This document shows positions 44,537 to 54,309 of a stretch of 64,000 bases of DNA, one piece after another. Made by a program: the position numbers and the translations under genes. The stretch covers positions 124,001-188,000 of the forward strand of contig OY782746.1 in assembly GCA_963678095.2 (NCBI GenBank), given 5' to 3'. The number at the start of each line of letters is the position of its first letter. Positions within the stretch are counted from its first letter, which is position 1. Under the pieces are notes generated by a model. The model ran no database searches and was not told the DNA's origin. It saw only the letters and a program-made list of their open reading frames with translations. The stretch is from G963678095 sp963678095. Lineage in GTDB: Bacteria > Bacillota > Negativicutes > Selenomonadales > Selenomonadaceae.

Positions 44537-46297
44537 ATGAGTTTAGACGGATTTTCTATGCATCCGCTCGTCGCGGAACTCAATGAACATTTATCCGGCA
44601 GCCGCATTGATAAGATATCGCAGCCCAATAAGCAAACCATCTGCCTTTCTTTGCGCCAGCCGGGACAAACATATATCCTGCATATATCGATTAACCCGCA
44701 AAATCCTGCGATGAACCTTATTCCCCAGTCGTTAGAAAATCCAGCTGAACCGCCGGTATTTTGCATGGTTTTGCGCAAGCAGCTTGAAGGCGGACGTCTT
44801 GCCCAAATTCAGCAGCACGGGCTTGACCGCCTGATTTTAATCGACATCGACATGATCGGCGCCGGTGGCATGCTGCTGACGAAAACACTGGTCATCGAGC
44901 TTATGGGGAAATACAGCAATATCATCCTGCTGCAGGAGAAAACGATTATTGATTCCTTGCGAAAAGTCGGGCGAAGCAACAGCCGCATTCGCCTGGTCCT
45001 TCCTGGGTATCCCTATGAACTGCCGCCCAATCAGGATAAATTAAATATATTGACAGCCGCGCCCGCAAAAGTCCTTGAGACGCTCCGTCAATCGCCTGAG
45101 CTGCCGCTTGGCAAAGCTATCATCAATACCTGTCTTGGTTTTGGCCCTGTAACCGCCCGGGAAATTGCCTTTAGCGCGGGTCTGCCGGCGTCGCTTTTGG
45201 TTGCCGATCTGGAGCCCCTGGATTATGAAGCTCTGTCTGCCGCCTTGGCTGAGATTGCCGCAGCCGGCTCTGGGGAAAAGCTGGAGCCCTGTCTTGTCAT
45301 CGATGAAAACAAAAAGCTGCTGGCGATGGCGGCTTTTCACCTTCACACATATTCCACCGGGATCCTGCAGACTTTTTCGACGATGAGCGCCCTTGTCGAT
45401 GCTAGTACAAAATTTTCCGGCCAATATGTGCTGCCGGATAAGGATCGATTAAAAAAGCTGGTACATAATGAGCTTCAAAAAGCAAAAAACAAGGAAGTTG
45501 TCCTTGATACCGAACGACTGCAGGCGGAACAGGCTGAGGATTTCAAGATCATAGCCGATAATCTGATGACGTATCAGTACCAGCTTGTCGATCATGCTGA
45601 CGAAGAAGTTTGTCTGCCCAATATCTATGCCACCGATGAAAGCACATTAAAAATCCCGCTCGACAAACGCCAGACGATTATTCAGAATATGCAGGCATAT
45701 TATCATAAATACGATAAACTCAAACGGGCACAAAACCTGCTCGCTGAGCAGCTGCTGCACTGCCAAAGCAATATACAGTATCTTTTAAGCATTGAGGCCT
45801 CGCTGGAATCTTCTGCTACACTGGCGGAAATCAATGAAATAAAAACCGAGCTCATCGCCACAGCATATCTGCATGAACAACTTAAGAAAAAGCCTGGTGG
45901 CAAGCCGGCAAAGCCATTCAAATTTGAAGCTCCGTCTGGGAAAATCGTGCTTGTCGGCAAAAATAATTATCAAAATGATGCCCTGACCTTTAAAACTGCT
46001 CATCACAATGATTTGTGGTTTCACACCAAGGATATTGCCGGGTCTCATGTTATTTTGCGCTGCGAAAACACAGACCCGGAAGAAGCTGATATTTTATTTG
46101 CCGCCAACCTGGCCGCGCATTTCAGCAAAGCACAAAACTCCTCCAATATCCCGGTCGATTATACGCTCTGCCGCTATGTGAAAAAGCCCTCGGGCTCTAA
46201 ACCTGGCTTTGTCATTTTTACCAACCAAAAGACGCTATATGTAACGCCCGACCAAACTACAATGCCTGCCCTCTTGTTGCAGGACCTAAATAAATAA
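44537..46297 (+). CDS. rqcH: Ribosome quality-control factor RqcH (NFACT/FbpA family)
   Basis: RqcH binds obstructed 50S subunits with peptidyl-tRNA and adds C-terminal alanine tails for degradation of stalled chains. The 586-residue protein has an NFACT-N domain (about 1-200, with GSRIDKI near residue 20), a helix-hairpin-helix and a charged coiled coil (about 280-430), and the C-terminal NFACT-R domain with HHNDLWFHTKDIAGSHVIL near residue 490. I chose ATG 44537, nine bases after GGAG; an in-frame ATG five codons earlier lacks a site. It is one of two plus-strand genes and is followed by a shared terminator. Confidence 0.93.
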   Translation: MSLDGFSMHPLVAELNEHLSGSRIDKISQPNKQTICLSLRQPGQTYILHISINPQNPAMNLIPQSLENPAEPPVFCMVLRKQLEGGRLAQIQQHGLDRLILIDIDMIGAGGMLLTKTLVIELMGKYSNIILLQEKTIIDSLRKVGRSNSRIRLVLPGYPYELPPNQDKLNILTAAPAKVLETLRQSPELPLGKAIINTCLGFGPVTAREIAFSAGLPASLLVADLEPLDYEALSAALAEIAAAGSGEKLEPCLVIDENKKLLAMAAFHLHTYSTGILQTFSTMSALVDASTKFSGQYVLPDKDRLKKLVHNELQKAKNKEVVLDTERLQAEQAEDFKIIADNLMTYQYQLVDHADEEVCLPNIYATDESTLKIPLDKRQTIIQNMQAYYHKYDKLKRAQNLLAEQLLHCQSNIQYLLSIEASLESSATLAEINEIKTELIATAYLHEQLKKKPGGKPAKPFKFEAPSGKIVLVGKNNYQNDALTFKTAHHNDLWFHTKDIAGSHVILRCENTDPEEADILFAANLAAHFSKAQNSSNIPVDYTLCRYVKKPSGSKPGFVIFTNQKTLYVTPDQTTMPALLLQDLNK

Positions 46298-46299
46298 TA

Positions 46300-46336
46300 A
46301 AACGGCCCCCGGCAAATATGCGCCGGGGGCCGTTTT
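46300..46336 (+). terminator. Strong bidirectional terminator between rqcH and pyrR
   Basis: A perfect 15-bp G/C-rich stem (46300-46314 with 46322-46336) with a 7-base loop has A-runs and T-runs on its flanks, so it can end rqcH on the plus strand and the long pyrR operon on the minus strand. Confidence 0.95.
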
Positions 46337-46351
46337 ATTATGCGGCTGCCC

Positions 46352-46903
46352 TTATTCCTTTATTTCTCTGATCACAACCTGTTCGGTCTGATCAACCGGA
46401 TTGAGCTGCACGCTCACAATTTCCTTGGCTGCTGTTGGTACATTTTTTCCCACATAATCGGCACGAATTGGCAATTCCCGATGGCCACGATCAACCAAAA
46501 CTGCCAGCTGTATCGTCTTTGGCCGCCCCATATCAATAACTGCATCAAGTGCTGCCCGCACGGTACGCCCAGTGTACAGCACATCATCAACAAGAATAAT
46601 GGTTTTGCCGGTGATATCCACCGGCATTTCGGTCGGATGAACAATCGGCTGATAAGAAAGCGTTGACAAGTCATCTCGATACAGCGTAATATCCAGTACC
46701 CCCACCGGAATTTTTTTGCCCTCAATATTCTCTATTTCAGCGGCAATCCGATCTGCCAAGGGCAGGCCCCGGGTCCGAATACCAACAAGAACAATATTAT
46801 CTACCCCTTTATTTTTCTCAATAATTTCATGAGAAATACGGACCAGTGCCCGGCGAATCGCCGCGGCATCCAATAAAACTGTTTTATCAATAACCCCTGA
46901 CAT
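46352..46903 (-). CDS. pyrR: Bifunctional pyrimidine operon attenuator / uracil phosphoribosyltransferase
   Basis: PyrR binds pyr mRNA in response to UMP and also has uracil phosphoribosyltransferase activity. The 183-residue protein has the PRPP-binding motif VDDVLYTGRT near residue 101 and SHEIIEKN near residue 23. No pyr attenuator is seen upstream; here it ends a 13-gene operon led by rodZ. The ATG at 46903 has AAAGGAGG upstream. Confidence 0.95.
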   Translation of the reverse strand: MSGVIDKTVLLDAAAIRRALVRISHEIIEKNKGVDNIVLVGIRTRGLPLADRIAAEIENIEGKKIPVGVLDITLYRDDLSTLSYQPIVHPTEMPVDITGKTIILVDDVLYTGRTVRAALDAVIDMGRPKTIQLAVLVDRGHRELPIRADYVGKNVPTAAKEIVSVQLNPVDQTEQVVIREIKE

Positions 46904-46928
46904 GGCAAACGCCTCCTTTAAATAAACT

Positions 46929-47849
46929 TCATTTTTTCTGCCCCTGCCGCAAGATCCGCAGGATCTTTTCCATATCGGCTGGCAACGGTGCAGAAAAAAA
47001 CATTTTTTCTTTGGTTATCGGATGGACCAGTATAAGGTTTTTGGAATGCAATGCCTGCCCGCTAATTTTAAACGGATCCTTTTGCGTTCCATATTTCGGA
47101 TCGCCCAGCAGCGGATGCCCAATATATGCCATATGGACGCGTATCTGATGGGTTCTGCCGGTCAGCAGCGTGCATTCCACCAGAGTGTAGGCACCAAAGC
47201 GCTCCAGTACCTTAAACTTGGTTGTCGCCGGCTTGCCATTTTCAAAGACAACTGCCATCTTTTTACGGTCGACAGGATGACGTCCGATAGCACCATGAAT
47301 GATACCATCATCTTCTTTTATATTCCCCCGGACAATGGCCAAATACTGACGCTGGGCCGACTTTTCTTTGATCTGCGCCGCAAGATCCAGATGCGCCACA
47401 TCATTTTTTGCCGCTACCATCACGCCCGTGGTATCTTTATCCAGCCGATGCACAATTCCCGGTCGTATTTCGCCGTTAATTCCGGACAGATCCTGACAAT
47501 GGGCTAGTAAGGCGTTGACCAGTGTCCCGCTGTATACGCCAGCCGCAGGATGGACAACCATCCCGCGGGCCTTATCGATTACGATGATATCGCGGTCTTC
47601 ATACAGAACCTGTAACGCAATCGCTTCTGGCTCAATCTTTACCGGTTGCGGTTCAGGCAAGCGCAAAGTAATTTGGTCACCGCTGCGCAAACGATAATTC
47701 GCTTTTTTCGAACGTTGATTGATCTGCACATCGCCATCGGCAATTAATTTTTGGATATGGGAGCGGGAGAGCGTTGGTTGTTTTTTTACTAGAAAAACAT
47801 CCAGCCGTTCGTCAGCCTCTTCTGTAATAATATATATTTCTTCTGTCAT
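46929..47849 (-). CDS. rluD: Ribosomal large-subunit pseudouridine synthase (RluD type)
   Basis: This 306-residue enzyme has an N-terminal S4 RNA-binding domain (about residues 1-75) and a pseudouridine-synthase core with the catalytic aspartate in HRLDKDTTG near residue 135. RluD-type proteins modify helix 69 of 23S rRNA; the exact target of this paralogue is inferred. The ATG at 47849 follows lspA by nine bases, and the lspA-rluD-pyrR order is common in Firmicutes. Confidence 0.9.
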   Translation of the reverse strand: MTEEIYIITEEADERLDVFLVKKQPTLSRSHIQKLIADGDVQINQRSKKANYRLRSGDQITLRLPEPQPVKIEPEAIALQVLYEDRDIIVIDKARGMVVHPAAGVYSGTLVNALLAHCQDLSGINGEIRPGIVHRLDKDTTGVMVAAKNDVAHLDLAAQIKEKSAQRQYLAIVRGNIKEDDGIIHGAIGRHPVDRKKMAVVFENGKPATTKFKVLERFGAYTLVECTLLTGRTHQIRVHMAYIGHPLLGDPKYGTQKDPFKISGQALHSKNLILVHPITKEKMFFSAPLPADMEKILRILRQGQKK

Positions 47850-47858
47850 CTCTGCTAT

Positions 47859-48299
47859 CTACTCTTCCTTCGTTGTTAAAAATGCAGCCCAGACGATAAG
47901 GCCTACGCCAAGTACAATGGCAATATCCGCCACATTGAAAATAGGCCAAATGCGAAAATCAAAAAAATCGACAACGGCGCCAAGGCGGATGCGATCCACC
48001 AAATTCCCCATTGCCCCGCCTGAAAGCAAGGCAACGCCAAGGCGCATGCGCAGCGGCTCTTTTTTTAATCGATTTTGAAAGCACAAAACCCCGAGCAGCA
48101 ACGCTGTTGCGACCACAATAAACAGTAGCCGCTGATGCTCTAAAATCCCGAAGGCAGCTCCTGGATTCAGAATATAAGTAATATGAAAAATATCCGCCAG
48201 CACCGGCACAGATTCCCCCAGAGCCAGCACAGACTGAATGTAAAATTTTGAAAGCTGATCTATCCCGATAATAAAAATAATCAAAATTAATGTTGGCAC
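47859..48299 (-). CDS. lspA: Lipoprotein signal peptidase II
   Basis: LspA cleaves signal peptides from prolipoproteins. The 146-residue membrane protein has four helices and the catalytic aspartates in GNLVDR (near residue 105) and FNVADIAI (near 124), plus DQLSK near the N-terminus and NPGAAFG. The start GTG at 48299 has AGAGG eight bases upstream. The length is normal for the family. Confidence 0.95.
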   Translation of the reverse strand: MPTLILIIFIIGIDQLSKFYIQSVLALGESVPVLADIFHITYILNPGAAFGILEHQRLLFIVVATALLLGVLCFQNRLKKEPLRMRLGVALLSGGAMGNLVDRIRLGAVVDFFDFRIWPIFNVADIAIVLGVGLIVWAAFLTTKEE

Positions 48300-48335
48300 A
48301 AAAAAAACCTCTGTAAATACATAATTTGTTAAAAA

Positions 48336-48827
48336 CTATTCAGCCGTCAGCTCTGCATCTGCTCCATCCGTTACAACTTCTTCGCCTGCATTCGCTTGGC
48401 CTAAAAGCTCAAGTTCCGTGAGCAGGATCGTCCGCAATTTCGTACTGAACATCTGTTTCCGCTGTTCAAGCTGACGATACTCGACATGCATGGCCTCAAC
48501 CTGCGCCGCCGCTTCTGTTATCATTTTATCTGCTTCCAGTTTAGCCGCCAGCAATATGTTGTCGCGTTCGCGCTGGGCATTCGTTTTTACCTCTTCTGCT
48601 GTTTTTTGAGCAACCACCAGCGTCTCATGAAGTGTTGTCTCCAGCTGCTGAAACCGTCCCAGTTCTTTTTCCAGCCGATCAATGGTCTCTTGAAACTGCC
48701 GGTTTTCCCGGTACAGCTTTTCGTAATCATTGCCGACCCGGTCTAAAAAATCATCGATTTCGTCTTCATTGTACCCGCGGAAACTTCTCTTAAAGTCCTT
48801 ATTGTGTATATCTACCGGTGTAAGCAA
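48336..48827 (-). CDS. divIVA: Cell-division protein DivIVA
   Basis: DivIVA marks curved membranes and cell poles or septa. The 163-residue protein begins with the membrane-binding LTPVDIHNKDF and GYNEDEIDDFLD segments and continues as a coiled coil (about residues 30-140). A short acidic tail follows. The TTG at 48827 has AGGAGG eight bases upstream. It lies in the conserved ylm-type block with sepF and ylmH. Confidence 0.93.
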   Translation of the reverse strand: MLTPVDIHNKDFKRSFRGYNEDEIDDFLDRVGNDYEKLYRENRQFQETIDRLEKELGRFQQLETTLHETLVVAQKTAEEVKTNAQRERDNILLAAKLEADKMITEAAAQVEAMHVEYRQLEQRKQMFSTKLRTILLTELELLGQANAGEEVVTDGADAELTAE

Positions 48828-48842
48828 AATTTCAGCCTCCTG

Positions 48843-49628
48843 TTATATATAGCGTTTAAGGGTAATGCCAATCCGCCCTTTTTTCGTCTGTCCGCGAACC
48901 TCAGCAATTTCAATCCGGCCACGGCCGCGCATGGATATAATATCGCCTTCTTTGACTGTCTGCGCTGCATTCTTTACCGATTGCCAGTTTAACTTAAGCT
49001 TATCGGCCTCAATATCCGCTGCGGCCCGGCTGCGTGAGCAGCTAAAACCTGCGGCGGAAACCGAATCGATGCGCAAAGATGCCACGGTCGCCTTGATTTC
49101 CTTACAACGCTCCTCGCGTGGCTCAATATCTGCCAGCTCAATGCGCTCGCAGTGAACCTTGGCCGCCCCAATCTGCAGGTAATTATTTAAAATAAAGTCG
49201 GCCATCTTCGTGTCCGCCACAATTTTAACCTGCCCGCCTTTGAGCAGTAAATCGCCTAAAAGCCCCCGGTCAATTCCAAGTCCCATCAAAGAACCCAGTA
49301 CATCACGATGTGAGAGGTGATAAAACTCGTCGTTCCATTCAGCCTTTATCGCCGTCATATCAAACTGTACGCTTCCCATGAAATCCTCATGAACAAGTGC
49401 CGCCTTTTGGCGCTCGGCCCCCATATAACCGCCATCAAATAAAATCTTTAATCCCGGATAATTGGCTGTAATGGTTTCGGCAATTTCACAGCCAAACGGA
49501 TCCAAAAAGCCGGAGATCCTGTATTTCCTGTTTTTTACAACCGCCTCTGCCATATCAACAAGTTTGACGGCTGCTTCAGCGCCCTCCGTACCTTTATAAT
49601 AACGTATAATTTTTTCCCGGTCTGCCAT
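48843..49628 (-). CDS. ylmH: YlmH-like S4-domain RNA-binding protein (ribosome quality-control partner)
   Basis: The 261-residue protein has a C-terminal S4 domain (GDIISMRGRGRIEIAEV near residue 220) and a conserved N-terminal part seen in YlmH. YlmH can bind 50S subunits with stalled peptidyl-tRNA in the RqcH pathway, so this window holds both partners. I chose ATG 49628, after the proC stop, with GGGGAAG upstream. Confidence 0.88.
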   Translation of the reverse strand: MADREKIIRYYKGTEGAEAAVKLVDMAEAVVKNRKYRISGFLDPFGCEIAETITANYPGLKILFDGGYMGAERQKAALVHEDFMGSVQFDMTAIKAEWNDEFYHLSHRDVLGSLMGLGIDRGLLGDLLLKGGQVKIVADTKMADFILNNYLQIGAAKVHCERIELADIEPREERCKEIKATVASLRIDSVSAAGFSCSRSRAAADIEADKLKLNWQSVKNAAQTVKEGDIISMRGRGRIEIAEVRGQTKKGRIGITLKRYI

Positions 49629-49629
49629 A

Positions 49630-50430
49630 TTATTTCTTCCCCATTGCTTTTGATTTATCCGCGGCCGCCTGCACGGCATCCATCAAGGCCCCACGTACGC
49701 CCTGCTGTTCCAGCACCCGTATGCCAGCAATCGTCGTTCCTGCCGGTGAAGTTACCTGATCTCGCAAGGCTGCGGGATGCATGCCTGTTTCAAGTACCAT
49801 TTTAGCTGCCCCCAAAAGAGTCTGCGCCGCCAGAGTAATCGCACTGGCACGGGGCAGTCCCGCATGGACCCCCGCATCCGCCAAGGCATCAATAATCAGA
49901 AAACCATATCCTGGTCCGCTGCCAGAAAGTCCGGTTACAGCATCCATTGCACTTTCCTTTACGATAACCGCTTTCCCCACTGCGCCAAATATTTTTTCAA
50001 CCAAGGCCCCATCGGCCGGTGAAGCTTTGCTGCCTAAGGAAACTGCCGACATCCCGGCTCCAACGGCTACCGGCGTATTAGGCATAACCCGGATCACGGG
50101 CTGCTGTGAAAAATATTGTTCCAAAACTTCGGTTGTCAATCCGGCGACAACCGAGACAACAATTGCCTTCGGCGCTGTCTGTTGGCATATTTCTTCCATT
50201 GCCGCGTTGACAACCTGCGGCTTGACTGCCAAAAACAAAAGATCTACCTGGCCAATAAAACCAGCGGCGCCGACCGATGCCTGCACCCCATATGTATCTA
50301 TTAAATACTGACAACGGCTTTCTTTATGGTCAGACAGAAAAACATCCTGCGACGCTGCGATATTATTCTTTATAATACCTGACAGCATCGCCTCCGCCAT
50401 AGCCCCCGCTCCAATAAACCCAATCTTCAT
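49630..50430 (-). CDS. proC: Pyrroline-5-carboxylate reductase
   Basis: ProC makes proline from pyrroline-5-carboxylate with NAD(P)H. The 266-residue protein has the Rossmann motif GAGAMAEAM at residues 7-15 and SGSGPGYGFLII near residue 163, both typical. It sits between sepF and ylmH, a position often held by yggT or proC in Firmicutes. The ATG at 50430 follows GGAG. Confidence 0.95.
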   Translation of the reverse strand: MKIGFIGAGAMAEAMLSGIIKNNIAASQDVFLSDHKESRCQYLIDTYGVQASVGAAGFIGQVDLLFLAVKPQVVNAAMEEICQQTAPKAIVVSVVAGLTTEVLEQYFSQQPVIRVMPNTPVAVGAGMSAVSLGSKASPADGALVEKIFGAVGKAVIVKESAMDAVTGLSGSGPGYGFLIIDALADAGVHAGLPRASAITLAAQTLLGAAKMVLETGMHPAALRDQVTSPAGTTIAGIRVLEQQGVRGALMDAVQAAADKSKAMGKK

Positions 50431-50437
50431 AAATGTT

Positions 50438-50905
50438 TCACTCCTTATTTCTCAGCCATGGCATCTCATTGGTCAAGGCTGATCCATCCTCCTGCGTATA
50501 AGCAACATTTACATTGCTTGGCGCACATAGAAACACATTTTTTCCGACTTTTTTTATGTCACCAGCCAACGCATAGGTTGTTCCACTGATAAAATCAATA
50601 ATCCGCTTTGCGGTCTCGGCATCGGTATTTTCAAAATTAACCACCACCGGTTTGCGGTTTTTTAAATGATCCGCTACCTGCTGTGCATCATCAAAGGATC
50701 CTGGTTCAATAATCATCACTTTCATCTGGCGGGAAGCAGCGTTGTCACCGGCAGCTGCCGCATGAAAATTCACAATGTTCCCTGGAGAACTATTTTTTCG
50801 TTGCTCATCATCATATTCCATAAAGTCTTCCGTCCCTTCATGCTTCTGCTCTTCGACGGGATCTCCCAAACCTATTTTTCCGCAAATTTTATCTACAATG
50901 CTCAT
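50438..50905 (-). CDS. sepF: Cell-division protein SepF
   Basis: SepF anchors FtsZ at the membrane. The 155-residue protein has a short amphipathic N-terminus, a charged linker and the globular SepF domain (about 70-150) with VNFENTD and the FISGTTYALAGDIKKVG segment. No frame abnormalities were seen. The ATG at 50905 has AGGAGG upstream. It follows yggS and precedes proC, in the typical order. Confidence 0.94.
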   Translation of the reverse strand: MSIVDKICGKIGLGDPVEEQKHEGTEDFMEYDDEQRKNSSPGNIVNFHAAAAGDNAASRQMKVMIIEPGSFDDAQQVADHLKNRKPVVVNFENTDAETAKRIIDFISGTTYALAGDIKKVGKNVFLCAPSNVNVAYTQEDGSALTNEMPWLRNKE

Positions 50906-50920
50906 GCCATTTCCTCCTGA

Positions 50921-51613
50921 TCAATATTGACGTTGTCCGAAGATGGCCGTCCCAACACGAACAATATTTGCCCCTTCTTCGACGGCGACTTTGTAGTCGT
51001 GGCTCATTCCCATCGACAAAAAACGAATGTCGGCAGTTTGTAAATTCATCTGCCGGACTTGCTGAAACAACTGGTACATCTCCTTGAACAACGGGCGAGC
51101 CTGTTCGCTGTCACCGTAATTAGGTGCAATGCACATCAACCCGCAAAGATGGAGATTCTCGAGCGCAGCTACAGCCAGCAAAACCTCCGGCAGTTCTTCA
51201 CGATAGATTCCGGATTTACTTTCTTCTTTGGCCAAGTTTACCTGTAGCAGCACATCCTGGACCTTACCTATTTTTCGTGCAGCCTTATCGAGCTCAACGG
51301 CCAATTTAAAACTGTCAACCGAATGGATCAGATCAAATATTTCTACTGCAGGCTTGACCTTATTGGTCTGCAGATGTCCGATCAGATGCCATTCTACCGA
51401 GCGGTCCAGACAATCATATTTTGCCACTGCTTCCTGTATCCGGTTTTCACCAATACAAGCAGCCCCGGCATCTATTGCTTCGCGCATAGCTTCCACGTCG
51501 TGATTTTTAGTTACAGCTATTAGTTTTACATTATCTTGACAGACTGAAGGCATCCGGCGTTCTATGCCTTCCCTTATGATCTGCTGTACTTGCTTTAAAT
51601 TTTCCTTTATCAT
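50921..51613 (-). CDS. YggS/YlmE-type PLP homeostasis protein
   Basis: The 230-residue TIM-barrel protein binds PLP through a lysine in LIAVTKNH (near residue 36) and has SMGMSHD near residue 205 and GTAIFG at the C-terminus. YggS proteins buffer PLP and affect amino-acid pools. The ATG at 51613 has a run of G upstream. It lies between ylmD and sepF as ylmE does in Bacillus. Confidence 0.93.
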   Translation of the reverse strand: MIKENLKQVQQIIREGIERRMPSVCQDNVKLIAVTKNHDVEAMREAIDAGAACIGENRIQEAVAKYDCLDRSVEWHLIGHLQTNKVKPAVEIFDLIHSVDSFKLAVELDKAARKIGKVQDVLLQVNLAKEESKSGIYREELPEVLLAVAALENLHLCGLMCIAPNYGDSEQARPLFKEMYQLFQQVRQMNLQTADIRFLSMGMSHDYKVAVEEGANIVRVGTAIFGQRQY

Positions 51614-51686
51614 AAAAGCCCCCCATTCTAATGAATATTCGCGAAGAATCAGTGATTTCCTTTTCTTGCGCCTAATATCGGCGGAT

Positions 51687-52505
51687 TTATTTTAAACAGA
51701 GCAAGGCGCCGATCCTGCCGGTATGCCCGCCGTCAGCCCGATAGGAAAAAAAAACATCCGCGTTACACTGCGTGCAACTATTCGCCATGTCAATTTTATC
51801 CGGCAAAACGCCTACTTCTTCCAGTTGGCAGCGGTTTGCCTGCCACAGATCCAGTTTCCACTTGTCAGTACTGACGGTTGAAAGCAACGCGCCCTGTTGC
51901 TGAGGAAAAGCAGCAGTAACTGCCTCTCTAACATTTTCCCCGACCTCATAGCAACAAGCTCCGATTGCCGGACCGATACCAACGAGGCAATCCGCCGGGT
52001 TCGTGCCAAATTCAGCCCCCATTGCCTCTATGGTTTTGGCAGCAATCTTTTGTACAGTTCCTTTCCAGCCGCCATGTGCCGCACCAACAGCCTGATGCAC
52101 CGGGTCAAAAATCAAAATCGGCGTGCAATCCGCAAAAAACAACAGCAGCGGTAAATTTTTTTCATTCGTAATCAGAGCATCCACGCCGGCAATCGAATCT
52201 TCCAGCTGAAAAGAGCCCCTTCCCGCCTCCTTGTCCGTGACCTTAAAGATCTTGTCGCCATGCACCTGCTCGCAAGTGCATAGGCGGGAAAAATCAACAG
52301 TAAGTGCCCGGCAAAAGCGCTGACGGTTTTCGATGACCGCCGCAGGATTATCCCCTGTATGCAGAGCTAAATTCATCGAAGCATAAGGAGATTGACTGCT
52401 GCCACCAAAGCGGGTAGAAATCCCATGACAAATCCCGGCCTGTGCGAGCAGCGAAAAAGATCCATACCATATAGAATTTCCTGCATATTGCAGTGAAAAA
52501 CTCAT
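51687..52505 (-). CDS. YlmD/YfiH-family multicopper-type (laccase-domain) purine nucleosidase
   Basis: The 272-residue protein has the YfiH metal-site motifs: CEQVHGDKI near residue 80, FADCTPILIFDP near 127 and HGGWKGTV near 147. YfiH relatives act on purine nucleosides; YlmD homologues in Firmicutes are of unproven role. I chose ATG 52505, after GGAGG, overlapping the preceding stop by four bases. Confidence 0.88.
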   Translation of the reverse strand: MSFSLQYAGNSIWYGSFSLLAQAGICHGISTRFGGSSQSPYASMNLALHTGDNPAAVIENRQRFCRALTVDFSRLCTCEQVHGDKIFKVTDKEAGRGSFQLEDSIAGVDALITNEKNLPLLLFFADCTPILIFDPVHQAVGAAHGGWKGTVQKIAAKTIEAMGAEFGTNPADCLVGIGPAIGACCYEVGENVREAVTAAFPQQQGALLSTVSTDKWKLDLWQANRCQLEEVGVLPDKIDMANSCTQCNADVFFSYRADGGHTGRIGALLCLK

Positions 52506-54247
52506 AGCAAACCCTCCTTCTCCTTGCAGACGCCGCAGCGTTTGCAACCATCAAAACAGCGCGGCGTAGATTTTTGCCCGGCAGCCTTTAACAATTCGTC
52601 ATACAGATATTGGCGTGAAAACCCCATATCCAGACTTTCCCAAGGGAATAGCTCGTGTTCCTCGCGCTGCCGGTACAGATAAAACCCTTCCTCAAGGTCA
52701 TGTACCTTGAGCATATTTTTGAACCGTTTGCTGCCGCCGGCTATATGGGCATCAAACAGGACTGCGCCCAGCCGGCGATCACCTCTGGCCAAAACACCTT
52801 GTACATAAGCTTCTTTCGGCGATTCCACAATAATGTCCAGATTTTTTCTCCGCTTTACTGCCGCCTGGATATACTTCATATGCTGCTCAATTTGCTTCAT
52901 TTGTCCCATCGGCAGCCATTGAAATGGCGTCAACGGTTTGGGCACAAATGGATTTACACTAAGCGTCAACATCCCCTTATTTCCGAGGCTCTCCATGTAA
53001 TCCTTTACTTCGTTTGCCAGCTCGACAACCGCTTCAATATCGGTATCATCTTCAAAGGGCAATCCGATCATAATATAGAGGCGGAAATTCCGGATCCCCG
53101 CCTGCGTTCCCAGCTTCACAGCATGAAATAAGTGTTCTGTCTCAATTCCCTTGTTGATTACCCGGCGCAGTTTTTCACTGCCCGCTTCTGGTGCCATCGT
53201 TAAGGTCTTGAGTCCACTCGCTGCCAGTGAATCCACCAGCTCCTTGGTCACGGAATCAGCCCTAAAAGAAGCCACCGACATTGGCATGCCCTGGCTTAGG
53301 ATCTGCTGGCAAAGAGCGTTTATTTGAGGATAATCGGATATAGCCGCTCCCATCAGACCAACCTTCTTATCCTGCGCTTTTGCCAATTCCAGCATTTTTG
53401 TAATTTGTTCCAGTGACCGGTTGCGTGGCTCCCGAAAACAGTAACCAGCCATGCAAAAGCGGCAATGACGACCACAGCCACGGGCAACTTCAATTAAAAA
53501 GAGATTAAACTCCGTATCCGTTGTAGCAATCACCGTATGTGCCGGGTAATCATCGAGGTTATGCACCCACTGACGCTGTACCTTGGCACAAACCCGGGGA
53601 TCGTGCTCAATAGATTTTATTGTCCCGTCTGTATGATAAACCGGCGAATAAAACCGCGGAACGTACACTCCGGGCACAGCAGCAAGGCGCAGCAGCAAGC
53701 CCTCACGATTTAATCCGTCCTGTTTTGCCAAATAATAGGCATCCAAAAACCGATGAATGGTCTCCTCCCCTTCACCGATAATAAACGCATCAACAAAATC
53801 ACAAAGCGGTTCCGGGTTAAACGTCGCACAAGGGCCTCCTGCAATGACCAGCGGATCTTTTTCACCGCGCTCTTCGCTGCGGAGCTTAACTTTTCCCAGC
53901 TTCAGCATGTCAAGGAGATTAAAATAATCCATCTCAAAGGAAATGGCAAAGGCAATCAACGAAAAATCATGCAGTGGCGTTTGTGTCTCCACACTCATCA
54001 GTGGCGTCCGCGTTCGTTCATACACCGGCAACTCTTTTTTATCCGGCAGAAAAAAACGTTCACAGGCCGTGTCACCACGCCCGTTCATCTGCTGGTATAT
54101 AATATGCATGCCTAAATTTGACATACCGACAAAATACGAATTTGGATATACCAGCGCGCATTTTTCGCGGACTCCGGACGGAAACACACAGGCCCCCTGC
54201 TCCTTTGCCGCTATTTTTCGCAAACTTTCTTTTAATTCCCAAGACAA
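52502..54247 (-). CDS. B12-binding-domain radical SAM protein (TIGR03960 family)
   Basis: The 581-residue protein has an N-terminal B12-binding-like domain (about residues 20-200) and a radical SAM core with CGRHCRFCMAGYC near residue 257. A C-terminal cysteine cluster, CFDGCKRCGVC, ends the protein near residue 575. Family members precede a second domain (TIGR03936/DUF2344) in many Firmicutes; no such partner is in the window. Substrate unknown. The TTG at 54247 has GGAG nine bases upstream. Confidence 0.87.
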   Translation of the reverse strand: MSWELKESLRKIAAKEQGACVFPSGVREKCALVYPNSYFVGMSNLGMHIIYQQMNGRGDTACERFFLPDKKELPVYERTRTPLMSVETQTPLHDFSLIAFAISFEMDYFNLLDMLKLGKVKLRSEERGEKDPLVIAGGPCATFNPEPLCDFVDAFIIGEGEETIHRFLDAYYLAKQDGLNREGLLLRLAAVPGVYVPRFYSPVYHTDGTIKSIEHDPRVCAKVQRQWVHNLDDYPAHTVIATTDTEFNLFLIEVARGCGRHCRFCMAGYCFREPRNRSLEQITKMLELAKAQDKKVGLMGAAISDYPQINALCQQILSQGMPMSVASFRADSVTKELVDSLAASGLKTLTMAPEAGSEKLRRVINKGIETEHLFHAVKLGTQAGIRNFRLYIMIGLPFEDDTDIEAVVELANEVKDYMESLGNKGMLTLSVNPFVPKPLTPFQWLPMGQMKQIEQHMKYIQAAVKRRKNLDIIVESPKEAYVQGVLARGDRRLGAVLFDAHIAGGSKRFKNMLKVHDLEEGFYLYRQREEHELFPWESLDMGFSRQYLYDELLKAAGQKSTPRCFDGCKRCGVCKEKEGLL

Positions 54248-54309
54248 ATCTTATCACTCCTTACTTGCTCCCATGAAGAAAAATAGCCCACTGTCGTGAG
54301 CCGTTTCTC

